Positions 25,825-34,048 of a DNA stretch of 64,000 bases are shown here, piece after piece (within the stretch, counting starts at the first letter, position 1; the number at the start of each line of letters is the position of its first letter). The notes beneath the pieces were generated by a model. It was not told where the DNA came from, searched no databases, and saw only the letters and a program-made list of their open reading frames with translations. The position numbers were made by a program, and so were the translations under genes. The stretch comes from Geodermatophilus arenarius. Its GTDB lineage: Bacteria > Actinomycetota > Actinomycetes > Mycobacteriales > Geodermatophilaceae. The stretch is from contig NZ_JBHSGR010000006.1 in the NCBI RefSeq assembly GCF_042654585.1, positions 62,001-126,000 of the forward strand. Reading direction: 5' to 3'.

Positions 25825-26664
25825 TCAGCCGGCGAGCGCCCGCTCGTTCGCCCGCACCGGGCGCAGCCAGGTGAGCAGGAAGCCGGCGACGGCGAGGCCC
25901 GCGGCCAGGCTCGCGAACCCACCGGCGACCAGCGCGACCGGCAGCAGGTCGACGTTCTCGGTCACCCGGTCGCCCAGGTCGATGCCGGCGACCAGCAGCA
26001 GGGTGCCGAGGGGCAGCAGCGCGAGCACGCTCGTCGCCGCGCTGACCAGGTGCGCGGTCCAGGTGCGCAGCGCCTCGTCGACCGGCACGTCGGCGCCCTC
26101 GGCCGGCAGCGGGCGGACGAGGACCCGCAGCAGCGCCGTCTCGGCCAGCAGCCACGCCACGAGCGGGACCAGGAACGCGACCCAGGCGACGGTGTCGGCG
26201 AGCTCGCCGCGCTGCCACATCAGGACGGTCACGAGGACCTCCGCGAGCACGACGGCGCGCGTGGTCCACAGCAGCCACGGCGAGACCTGCTCGCCGCGCC
26301 GCGGCCGGCGGGCGGGGTCGGACAGCCGCCAGCGCGGCCGCGGGCGGGTCGCCTCCGCGAGCAGCACGCCGGTGAGCAGGCCGACGACGAGAGCGGGCAG
26401 CCAGAGGAACACCGACGCCTCGGCGAACATCACGACGCTGGCGACGATCCCCACGACGCCGAGCAGCAACCCCAGCCGGCGGACGCGGCGGCCGTGCTGG
26501 GCCTGCCGCTGCAGCGTCGCCACACCCCCGGGGGTGGGCGTGGCGAAGTCGATCGCCGCCGACGCGACGGCGCGGCGGCCGGCGGCCAGGGCCCACGCGC
26601 GGGCGAGCAGCACGCCGGGCACCAGGACGGCGATGAACAGCACGACGGCGATGAGGCGACCCAC
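25825..26664 (-). CDS. Polytopic membrane protein of unknown function
   Basis: A 279-residue protein with about seven hydrophobic segments, among them RLIAVVLFIAVLVPGVLLARAW at the N-terminus, LGLLLGVVGIVASVVMFAEA and VAWVAFLVPLVAWLLAETALL. The cytosolic loop between helices two and five is Arg/Pro-rich (RPRPRWRLSDPARRPRRGE). No family motif is recognised. The GTG at 26664 is the first start; no clear ribosome-binding site. It lies between rpfB and tatD, a position that is empty in mycobacteria. Confidence 0.7.
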   Translation of the reverse strand: MGRLIAVVLFIAVLVPGVLLARAWALAAGRRAVASAAIDFATPTPGGVATLQRQAQHGRRVRRLGLLLGVVGIVASVVMFAEASVFLWLPALVVGLLTGVLLAEATRPRPRWRLSDPARRPRRGEQVSPWLLWTTRAVVLAEVLVTVLMWQRGELADTVAWVAFLVPLVAWLLAETALLRVLVRPLPAEGADVPVDEALRTWTAHLVSAATSVLALLPLGTLLLVAGIDLGDRVTENVDLLPVALVAGGFASLAAGLAVAGFLLTWLRPVRANERALAG

Positions 26665-26691
26665 GCAGACCAGTGTGCAACGCCGACGGGG

Positions 26692-27582
26692 TCAGTCGCC
26701 CCGGCCGGTCTCCCAGGTCCCGAAGACCCGCTCGGCGTTCCGGGTCAGGGCGTCGCAGAGCTGCGCGACCTCCACGCCGGTGACCTCGGCCAGCGCCCGG
26801 ACGGTGTGCGGCACCAGGCGCGAGGCGTTGGGCCGGCCACGGTGCGGCACCGGCGTGAGGAAGGGCGAGTCGGTCTCGACGAGCAGCTGGTCCAGCGGCG
26901 TGAGGGCGGCGGCCTCGCGGAGGTAGCCGGCGTTGCCGAAGGTGAGCGTCCCGGCGAAGGACAGCACGAAGCCGCGCTCGACGCACGCCGTCGCGAACGC
27001 GGCGTCGCCGGAGAAGCAGTGCATGACCACGTGCTCCGGCGCGCCCTCGTCGTCGACGACCCGCAGCACCTCCTCGTGCGCGTCGCGGTCGTGGACGACC
27101 AGCGCGACCCCGTGCTCCTTGGCGATCCGGACGTGCGCCCGGAAGGAGGCCTCCTGCGCCGCCCAGCCCTCGGGGCCGGTGCGGAAGCGGTCCAGCCCGG
27201 TCTCCCCCACCGCCCGCACCCGTGGCAGCGCCGCCAGGCGGTCGATCTCGGCCAGCGCGTCGTCGTCGGCGGCGCCCTCCCCGGCCTCGTTGGGGTGGAC
27301 GGCGACGGCGGCCAGCACACCCGGGTGCCGGGCCGCCAGCTCCGCCGACCACCGCGAGGACGGCACGTCGACGCCGACCTGCACCAGCCGCGGGACCCCC
27401 ACGGCGGCCGCGGCGGCGATCTCGGCGTCCACCGCGTCGTCGTCCGCGGGCTCGTCGGTGCGGAAGCCGTTCAGGACGATGTCGAGGTGGGTGTGGCTGT
27501 CGACCGCCGGGGCCGGCAGCGGCTCCGGGGACGGCGGCGGCTCGCCCCGCCGGTTGGCGCGGGACGCGGCCGAGCGACTCAC
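26692..27582 (-). CDS. tatD: TatD family metal-dependent hydrolase (3'-5' DNase-like)
   Basis: A 296-residue TIM-barrel hydrolase. Metal ligands are in DSHTHLD, VGETGLDRF, HCFSGD and LVETDSPFLTPVPHRGRPN, all at the usual spacing. TatD enzymes degrade damaged or fragmented DNA with a 3'-5' exonuclease activity. The start is the GTG at 27582, overlapping the metG stop as GTGA; the first 26 residues (Ser/Arg/Pro-rich) are not part of the barrel. The metG-tatD-rpfB-rsmA-ispE order matches other Actinobacteria. Confidence 0.94.
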   Translation of the reverse strand: MSRSAASRANRRGEPPPSPEPLPAPAVDSHTHLDIVLNGFRTDEPADDDAVDAEIAAAAAVGVPRLVQVGVDVPSSRWSAELAARHPGVLAAVAVHPNEAGEGAADDDALAEIDRLAALPRVRAVGETGLDRFRTGPEGWAAQEASFRAHVRIAKEHGVALVVHDRDAHEEVLRVVDDEGAPEHVVMHCFSGDAAFATACVERGFVLSFAGTLTFGNAGYLREAAALTPLDQLLVETDSPFLTPVPHRGRPNASRLVPHTVRALAEVTGVEVAQLCDALTRNAERVFGTWETGRGD

Positions 27583-29375
27583 TTCGTCCCGTCCTCCAGC
27601 CGCGCCAGCTCCTCGGCCACGATCGACTCGTCGAGCTTGCGGAACACCGGGGTGGGCGGGGACAGCGGCGTGCCCGACGGCAGCGGGCGGGAGGCCCACA
27701 CCGCCTGCGCGTCGCCGTAGTCGCCGGTGATGACCGGGTACGGCGAGCCGTCGTCGAGGTCGGTGACCTCCTCGACGCGCGGCGCCGGCGACCACACGCC
27801 GGTGCCGCCGAGCAGCTCGTGCACCTTCTGCGCCGAGTGCGGGAGGAACGGCGTGAGCAGCGCGTTGCAGTCGCTGACCGCCTGCAGCGCGGTGTGCAGC
27901 ACGGTGTCCCGGCGGGCCGGGTCCTCCTTGAGCTTCCACGGCGCCTGGTCGGACAGGTACTTGTTCGCCTCGCCGACCACCCGCATCGCCTCGGTGGCCG
28001 CCGCCTTCTGCCGGTTGCGGGCCAGCAGGTCGCCGATCGGCCCGAACGCCGACGACGTCGAGGCCAGCAGGGCGCGGTCGGCGTCGGTCAGCTCCCCCGG
28101 CGTCGGGACGGCGCCGACGTTCTTCGCCGCCATCGACACCGTCCGGTTGACCAGGTTGCCCCATCCGGCGACCAGCTCGTCGTTGTTCCGCCGGAGGAAC
28201 TCCGCCCAGGTGAAGTCGGTGTCCTGCGTCTCGGGGCCGGCGACGGCGACGAAGTAGCGCAGCGCGTCGGCGTCGTAGCGGGCGAGGAAGTCGCGGACGT
28301 AGATGACCACCTGCCGCGACGAGGAGAACTTGCGGCCCTCCATGGTCAGGAACTCGCTGGAGACCACCTCGGTGGGCAGCGCCAGCCGGCCCAGCGAGCC
28401 GGGGCTGCCGCCCCTGTCGCCCTCGCCGTTGTAGCCCTGCAGCTGCGCGGGCCAGATCTCGGCGTGGAAGACGATGTTGTCCTTGCCCATGAAGTAGTAG
28501 GCGTCGGCGTCGGGCGACTGCCACCACTGGCGCCAGGCGTCGGGGTCCCCGGACCGGCGGGCCCACTCGATGGACGCCGACAGGTAGCCGACGACGGCGT
28601 CGAACCAGACGTAGATGCGCTTGTCGGGCCGGTCCCGCCAGCCGTCGAGCGGGATCGGCACGCCCCAGTCGATGTCGCGGGTGTAGCTGCGCGGCTTGAG
28701 GTCCTCGAGCAGGTTCTTGGCGAAGTTGAGCACGTTGGGCCGCCAGCCCCGGCGGCTGTCGAGCCAGTCGCCGAGGGACCGGGTGAAGGCGGGCAGGTCA
28801 AGGAAGTAGTGCTCGCTCTCGACGAAGCGCGGCGTCTCGCCGTTGATCCGGCTGACCGGGTTGATCAGGTCGGTGGGGTCGAGCTGGTTGCCGCAGTTGT
28901 CGCACTGGTCGCCGCGGGCGCCGTCGTAGCCGCAGATCGGGCAGGTGCCCTCGATGTAGCGGTCGGGCAGCGTGCGGCCGGTGGACGGGCTGATCGCGCC
29001 GAGCGTCGTCTGCGGGAAGACGTACCCGTTCTTGAGCAGGCCGAGGAAGATCTCCTGGCTGACCCGGGCGTGGTTGACCGTGGTGGTGCGGGTGAACAGG
29101 TCGTAGGACAGGCCGAGGGCCTGCAGGTCGCCCACGATCAGCCGGTTGTTCCGGTCGGCGATCTCGCGTGGGCTCACCCCCTCCGCGTCGGCGGCGACGG
29201 TGATCGGCGTGCCGTGCTCGTCGGTGCCGCTGACCATGAGGACGCGGTCCCCGGCCATGCGGTGGTAGCGGCTGAAGACGTCGGAGGGGACGCCGAAGCC
29301 GGAGACGTGGCCGATGTGCCGCGGGCCGTTGGCGTAGGGCCAGGCCACGGCGGTCAGGATGTGCCGATCACTCAC
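27579..29375 (-). CDS. metG: Methionyl-tRNA synthetase
   Basis: A 598-residue class I aminoacyl-tRNA synthetase. AWPYANGPRHIGHVSGFGVP holds the HIGH motif; the zinc knuckle has CPICGYDGARGDQCDNC; the KMSKS equivalent is GRKFSSSRQ, a variant with FSSS as in the long MetG subgroup. The C-terminal part is the helical anticodon domain. It charges tRNA-Met for initiation and elongation. GTG start at 29375. Coupled to tatD. Confidence 0.97.
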   Translation of the reverse strand: MSDRHILTAVAWPYANGPRHIGHVSGFGVPSDVFSRYHRMAGDRVLMVSGTDEHGTPITVAADAEGVSPREIADRNNRLIVGDLQALGLSYDLFTRTTTVNHARVSQEIFLGLLKNGYVFPQTTLGAISPSTGRTLPDRYIEGTCPICGYDGARGDQCDNCGNQLDPTDLINPVSRINGETPRFVESEHYFLDLPAFTRSLGDWLDSRRGWRPNVLNFAKNLLEDLKPRSYTRDIDWGVPIPLDGWRDRPDKRIYVWFDAVVGYLSASIEWARRSGDPDAWRQWWQSPDADAYYFMGKDNIVFHAEIWPAQLQGYNGEGDRGGSPGSLGRLALPTEVVSSEFLTMEGRKFSSSRQVVIYVRDFLARYDADALRYFVAVAGPETQDTDFTWAEFLRRNNDELVAGWGNLVNRTVSMAAKNVGAVPTPGELTDADRALLASTSSAFGPIGDLLARNRQKAAATEAMRVVGEANKYLSDQAPWKLKEDPARRDTVLHTALQAVSDCNALLTPFLPHSAQKVHELLGGTGVWSPAPRVEEVTDLDDGSPYPVITGDYGDAQAVWASRPLPSGTPLSPPTPVFRKLDESIVAEELARLEDGTK

Positions 29376-29411
29376 GACACCGAGCGTAGTGAGCGGCAGC
29401 CACCCGCCCGG

Positions 29412-30023
29412 TCAGTGACCGGCCACGGTGCTCGCGGGCGGGAGCTCGCCGGCGACGGGCGTGCTCAGCGCGACGGCGCCGAGGGCGACGCCGATCACCG
29501 CGACGGTGGCCACGCGCAGCCGCGGGTGGCGCGCCGGGGCGGCCGGGCGGGTGCGCGGCGGGACCGCGGCGGCCCAGGCGAGGGTGGCCGGCGCCGAGGT
29601 GAGCAGCAGCTTGCCGACCGGCACCGCCAGCGCGAGCAGCGCGACGGCCGGCAGCGGCAGCGTCGTCGGCAGGTCGCCGACCAGCGGGGTGACCAGGCTG
29701 ACGGCGAACAGGGCCGCCACGCCCACGATCTCCGCGCAGGCCAGGCCGTTCGCGAGACGCCGTCCGCCCTCGAGGGCCGCCAGGCCGCTGCCCGCGCACA
29801 GCACGATCCAGCCGGCCAGCCCGCCGAGCACCGCGACGACGACCGTCGCCGGCGGCCGCGACGCGGCGGCGAACAGCCCGTCGAGCCCGGTCAGCCCGGC
29901 CGCGAGCAGCGCCGCGGCCTCCAGCCCGCAGACGGCGGCCAGCGCGAGCACGGCCGCCGGCCACCGCCGGGGCGCGGACGGTGCGGGTGCGGGGAGGGGT
30001 GCGTCGAGGACGCTGGTCGCCAC
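29412..30023 (-). CDS. Small polytopic membrane protein of unknown function
   Basis: A 203-residue protein with five or six hydrophobic segments (WPAAVLALAAVCGLEAAALL, ATVVVAVLGGLAGWIVLCAG, IVGVAALFAVSLVTPLVGDL, LPAVALLALAVPVGKLLLTS, LRVATVAVIGVALGAVALST). The GTG start at 30023 has AGGAGC six bases upstream. No family motif recognised. It precedes metG on the same strand with a 36-base gap and may be co-transcribed. Confidence 0.65.
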   Translation of the reverse strand: MATSVLDAPLPAPAPSAPRRWPAAVLALAAVCGLEAAALLAAGLTGLDGLFAAASRPPATVVVAVLGGLAGWIVLCAGSGLAALEGGRRLANGLACAEIVGVAALFAVSLVTPLVGDLPTTLPLPAVALLALAVPVGKLLLTSAPATLAWAAAVPPRTRPAAPARHPRLRVATVAVIGVALGAVALSTPVAGELPPASTVAGH

Positions 30024-30124
30024 GGGTCTGCTCCTGGCCGGGGACGTCGGTCACCGGTCAGGTCGTCCCGCGCGGGCCGGCGCAGGAGGGACGGCGGAGC
30101 TCTCCTCACCCCCCGGGGTGAGCG

Positions 30125-31621
30125 TCAGAGGCGCTTGCCGGTCCCCGCCCGTGCCGAGCCGGTGGCGAAGCGGCTGCGCTGCCGTCCGTAGACGAAGTAC
30201 ATGACGACGCCGACGGCCATCCACACGAGGAACCGCAGCCAGGTCTCGGTGGGCAGGTTGGCCATGAGCCACAGGCTGGCCAGCGCCGAGACGATCGGCA
30301 GCAGCGGCACCAGGGGCACGCGGAACGAGCGGGGCAGCTCCGGGCGGGTGCGCCGCAGGATCCACACGCCGATGGAGACGAGGAAGAAGGCGAACAGGGT
30401 CCCGATGTTCACCAGCTCGGCCAGCTCGGAGAGCGGCACCAGTCCGGCCAGGACGGCGACGACGATCCCGGTGCCGATGGTGATCTTGTAGGGCGTGCCG
30501 TACCGCGGGTGCACGGTCCCGATCGACCGCGGCAGCAGCGCGTCGCGGCTCATCGCGAACAGCACCCGCGACTGGCCGAGCATCAGGATCATCACCACGG
30601 ACGTCAGCCCGGCGAGCGCACCCAGCGAGATGATGCTGGAGAAGAAGGTGAGCCCGTTCGCGGCGAACGCCCCGGCGAGCGGCGCGCTCTCGCTGAGCTC
30701 CGTGTAGTTCTGCATGCCGACGACCACCAGCGACACGGCGACGTAGAGCAGCGTGCAGATGGCCAGCGAGCCGATGATGCCGCGGGGCAGGTCGCGCGCC
30801 GGGTTGCGGGTCTCCTCGGCGGCGGTGGCCACGATGTCGAAGCCGATGAAGGCGAAGAACACGATGGCCGCGCCGGCCAGGACGCCGCCCCAGCCGAAGG
30901 TGCCCTGGCTGAAGCCGGTGAGCACCGAGATCAGCGGGGTGTCCAGCCAGCTCTCGCCGCCGTCGGCCGCGTTCTCGGCGGGCGGCACGAACGGCGAGTA
31001 GTTGTCGGCGACGAGGTAGAACGCGCCGACCACGATCACCAGCAGGACGACGGCCAGCTTGATGGCCACGATCACCGCGGTGACCCGCGAGGACAGCTTG
31101 ATGCCGAGCACCAGGACGGCGGTCATCGCCAGCACGATCACGATCGCCGGGACGTTGAACGACGCCGTCTCCCCCGCGATCGACGTCGGGAGCGCCAGGC
31201 CGACGTCGTCCAGGAGCTGGTTGAGGTACCCCGACCAGCCCACGGCGACCGTGGCCGCTCCCAGCGCCAGCTCGAGGACGAGGTCCCAGCCGATGATCCA
31301 GGCGACGAACTCGCCGAAGGTCGCGTAGGAGAAGGTGTACGCCGAGCCGGCCACCGGGACGGTGGAGGCGAACTCGGCGTAGCAGAGCGCGGCCAGCCCG
31401 CAGACGACGCCCGCGACGACGAAGGAGACCGCCACCGCGGGTCCGGCCTGGTTGCGCGCGACCACACCGGTGAGCACGAAGATACCCGTGCCGATGATCA
31501 CCCCGACGCCGAAGACCGCCAGGTCCAGGCCGGAGAGGTTCTTCTTGAGCCGGTGTTCGGGTTCGTCGGTGTCGCGGATGGACTCCTCGACGGACTTGAC
31601 CCGGCGCGAGTCTGCGGCCAC
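30125..31621 (-). CDS. APC-superfamily amino acid permease (cationic amino acid transporter type)
   Basis: A 498-residue secondary transporter with 12 predicted helices and a cytosolic N-terminus (SVEESIRDTDEPEHRLKKNL). The signature first helix VFGVGVIIGTGIFVLTGVVA, the GSAYTFSYATFGEFVAWIIG block and AFIGFDIVATAAEETRNPAR are those of the YfnA/CAT subgroup. It imports amino acids by proton symport; substrate unknown. The GTG at 31621 is chosen because GAGGAGGA lies just before it. It is divergent from corA with a 121-base shared upstream region. Confidence 0.93.
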   Translation of the reverse strand: MAADSRRVKSVEESIRDTDEPEHRLKKNLSGLDLAVFGVGVIIGTGIFVLTGVVARNQAGPAVAVSFVVAGVVCGLAALCYAEFASTVPVAGSAYTFSYATFGEFVAWIIGWDLVLELALGAATVAVGWSGYLNQLLDDVGLALPTSIAGETASFNVPAIVIVLAMTAVLVLGIKLSSRVTAVIVAIKLAVVLLVIVVGAFYLVADNYSPFVPPAENAADGGESWLDTPLISVLTGFSQGTFGWGGVLAGAAIVFFAFIGFDIVATAAEETRNPARDLPRGIIGSLAICTLLYVAVSLVVVGMQNYTELSESAPLAGAFAANGLTFFSSIISLGALAGLTSVVMILMLGQSRVLFAMSRDALLPRSIGTVHPRYGTPYKITIGTGIVVAVLAGLVPLSELAELVNIGTLFAFFLVSIGVWILRRTRPELPRSFRVPLVPLLPIVSALASLWLMANLPTETWLRFLVWMAVGVVMYFVYGRQRSRFATGSARAGTGKRL

Positions 31622-31742
31622 GGCGTCCTCCTCGGGTGGTACCGGCGGCGGCCCCACGGGCAGCGTGGCACGAGGGCCGCGAGCCCGCACGCCTACGCTT
31701 CTGTCGCCCCGTCGCGGCGGCGGGACGGGAGGAGGCCCACCG

Positions 31743-32837
31743 GTGACCGACCAGCGGGAGGACGCCCCTCCCGGGCCGTTCGTGCCGACCACGCGGCCGC
31801 GGCCGGCCGGGGCGCCGCGGCCGGTGACGACGCGGTCGGCGGGCGTCGACGCGATCGTCGACTGCGCCGTCTACGTGCAGGGACGCCGGGAGCCGCCGGT
31901 GGACCCGATGGTGGCGCTGGAGGCCGCCGTCGAGCGGGGCGGCTTCGTCTGGCTCGGGCTGTTCGAGCCGACCGAGGCGGAGCTCGGCGCGATCGCCGAG
32001 CGCTACGGGCTGCACCCGCTCGCCGTCGAGGACGCCGTCTACGCCCACCAGCGGCCCAAGCTGGAGCGCTACGACGACGACCTGTTCATGGTGCTCAAGA
32101 CGGCGCGCTACGTGGAGCACGAGCAGCTGACCGCGACCAGCGAGGTGGTCGACACCGGCGAGGTCATGGTGTTCGTCGGCCCGCGCCACGTGATCACCGT
32201 GCGGCACGGCGACCACAACGACCTGACCGAGCTGCGGCAGCGGCTGGAGGAGCAGCGCGACCTGCTGTGCCTGGGCCCGTCGGCGGTGCTGTACGCGGTG
32301 GCCGACCACGTCGTCGACACCTTCGTCGACGTCGCCGAGCAGGTGCAGGACGACGTCGACGAGCTGGAGGCGTCGGTGTTCAGCCCCGAGCGCACCGACG
32401 ACATCGGCCGGCTGTACCAGCTCAAGCGCGAGCTCATGTCGCTGCGGCGGGCGGTCGGGCCGCTGGAGGTGCCGCTGCACAAGCTGGCCGAGCGGCAGGT
32501 CGAGTCGGTCCCGCAGCCGATGCGGTCCTACTTCCGCGACGTCCTCGACCACGCGATCCGGGTGCGCGACCAGGTGGCCGGGCTCGACGAGCTGCTGTCG
32601 TCGATCCTGCAGGCCTCGCTCGCGCGGACGTCGATGGCCGACAACGAGGACATGCGGAAGATCTCGGCGTGGGCGGCCATCGTGGCGGTCCCGACCGCGA
32701 TCGCCGGGATCTACGGGATGAACTTCGAGCACATGCCGGAGCTGCACTGGCGCTGGGGCTACGCGATGGTCTGGCTGGTCATCCTCGTGACCTGCTCCCT
32801 GCTCTACCGCGGCTTCAAGCGCAACGGCTGGCTCTAG
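31743..32837 (+). CDS. corA: CorA-type magnesium/cobalt transporter
   Basis: A 364-residue channel protein with a long cytosolic N-terminal domain and two C-terminal helices. The selectivity motif GMN is present in AGIYGMNFEHMPEL, followed by the last helix YAMVWLVILVTCSLLYRG. The cytosolic part has the willow-like helices (DTFVDVAEQVQDDVDELEAS, YQLKRELMSLRRAVGP). The GTG start at 31743 has GGAGGAGG eight bases upstream; a TACGCT -10 candidate is at 31694-31699. Imports Mg2+. Followed by a hairpin. Confidence 0.95.
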   Translation: MTDQREDAPPGPFVPTTRPRPAGAPRPVTTRSAGVDAIVDCAVYVQGRREPPVDPMVALEAAVERGGFVWLGLFEPTEAELGAIAERYGLHPLAVEDAVYAHQRPKLERYDDDLFMVLKTARYVEHEQLTATSEVVDTGEVMVFVGPRHVITVRHGDHNDLTELRQRLEEQRDLLCLGPSAVLYAVADHVVDTFVDVAEQVQDDVDELEASVFSPERTDDIGRLYQLKRELMSLRRAVGPLEVPLHKLAERQVESVPQPMRSYFRDVLDHAIRVRDQVAGLDELLSSILQASLARTSMADNEDMRKISAWAAIVAVPTAIAGIYGMNFEHMPELHWRWGYAMVWLVILVTCSLLYRGFKRNGWL

Positions 32838-32855
32838 CGCTCCTGGTCGCGCCGG

Positions 32856-32902
32856 GTGCACACGGCGCGGGAACGACCGCGCCGGGAGCGCGTCGTGTGC
32901 AC
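32856..32902 (+). terminator. Nested inverted repeat after corA
   Basis: Outer arms gtgcacacg (32856-32864) and cgtgtgcac (32894-32902) enclose inner arms ggcgcgg (32864-32870) and ccgcgcc (32877-32883). It starts 18 bases after the corA stop. The left part is the first copy of a 16-bp direct repeat whose second copy is at 33134-33149. Confidence 0.6.
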
Positions 32903-32909
32903 GTCCTGC

Positions 32910-33149
32910 TCATCGCCGCAGCGCCGCCCGGATCGTCGCGAGCAGCCGGACGGGATCCCGCAGGTCGGCCGCGGTCACGAAGACGACGGTCCACCCCGCT
33001 GCCTGCAGGGCGTTGAGCCGCCGCCGGTCGCGGGCGAACCGGCCGGGCTCGGCGTGCCACGCGCCGTCGTACTCGACCGCGACCCGCGGTGCCGGCCAGG
33101 CGAGGTGCCTGGGCGCCTCAGGACCCGCGGTGTGTGCACACGGCGCGGG
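32910..33149 (-). pseudogene. Remnant of a DUF559 (Vsr-like nuclease fold) protein
   Basis: An open minus-strand frame of 79 codons with no ATG, GTG or TTG before the conserved part. It translates to RVAVEYDGAWHAEPGRFARD, then RRRLNALQAAGWTVVFVTAA and DLRDPVRLLATIRAALRR before the stop, which is the C-terminal half of the DUF559 domain: the E-Y-D-G-x-W-H block and the GW-x-V strand are intact. The N-terminal two thirds usual in this family are missing. It is therefore a truncated remnant, lying between corA and rsmI and flanked by a 16-bp direct repeat. Confidence 0.75.
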
Positions 33150-33157
33150 TCAGCCCG

Positions 33158-33994
33158 TCAGGGCTTGGCGGCGACGACGGCGTCGTAGACGGTGCGGCGG
33201 GGCAGGCCGGTGCGGGTGACGACGGCGCGGATGGCGTCCTTGCGGGTGGCGCCCGCGGCCTCCTCCCCCGCCACCAGCGCGGCCAGCTCGGCGGGCGACA
33301 GCGACACCGGCTCCGGCGTGGCTCCCGCGACGACGAGGGTGATCTCCCCGCGCACGCCGTCGGCGGCCCACTCCGCCAGCGCGGACAGCGGCCCGCGCCG
33401 GACCTCCTCGTGCGTCTTGGTCAGCTCCCGGCACACCGCGGCCGGCCGGGAGTCGCCGAACGCGGCCGCGCAGTCGGTCAGCGCCTCGGCCAGCCGGTGC
33501 GGAGACTCGAAGAAGACCATCGTGCGGCGCTCGTCGGCCAGCGAGGCCAGGCGCGACCGCCGCTCCCCCGCCTTCCGCGGCAGGAACCCCTCGAAGCAGA
33601 ACCGGTCGACCGGCAACCCCGACACGGCCAGCGCCGTCGTCACCGCGGACGGCCCGGGCACCGAGGTGACCTCCACGCCGGCGTCGATCGCGGCCCGCAC
33701 CAGCGTGTACCCGGGGTCGGAGACCGAGGGCATGCCGGCGTCGGTGAGCAGCAGGACGGTCGCGCCGTCGGCGAGCGCCGCCATGAGCCCGGGCAGCCGC
33801 TGGCGCTCCACCGACTCGTGGAAGGTGACCACCCGGCCGGTGAGCGTGACCTCGAGGTCGGTGGCCAGCCGGTGCAGCCGGCGGGTGTCCTCGACGGCGA
33901 GCACGTCGGCCTCGGCCATGACCCGCCGCAGCCGCGGGCCGACGTCGCCGGGCTGGCCGAGGGGCGCACCACCGAGCACGAGCCGTCCGGTCAC
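33158..33994 (-). CDS. rsmI: 16S rRNA (cytidine(1402)-2'-O)-methyltransferase
   Basis: A 278-residue SAM-dependent methyltransferase of the tetrapyrrole-methylase fold. GRLVLGGAPLGQPGDVGPRL, AVEDTRRLHRL, LLTDAGMPSVSDPGYTLV, VPGPSAVTTALAVSGLP, FFESPHRL and CRELTKTHEEV are all family landmarks. It methylates C1402 in the ribosomal decoding centre. The GTG at 33994 is chosen because VTGRLVLGG fits the family start; an ATG at 34035 would add 14 residues. Divergent from the protein O-mannosyltransferase gene, as in mycobacteria. Confidence 0.95.
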   Translation of the reverse strand: MTGRLVLGGAPLGQPGDVGPRLRRVMAEADVLAVEDTRRLHRLATDLEVTLTGRVVTFHESVERQRLPGLMAALADGATVLLLTDAGMPSVSDPGYTLVRAAIDAGVEVTSVPGPSAVTTALAVSGLPVDRFCFEGFLPRKAGERRSRLASLADERRTMVFFESPHRLAEALTDCAAAFGDSRPAAVCRELTKTHEEVRRGPLSALAEWAADGVRGEITLVVAGATPEPVSLSPAELAALVAGEEAAGATRKDAIRAVVTRTGLPRRTVYDAVVAAKP

Positions 33995-34048
33995 GACGAC
34001 GAGCCTGTCACGCCGGGGCGCACCGCCGTCCCACATACCCTGAGGCGC

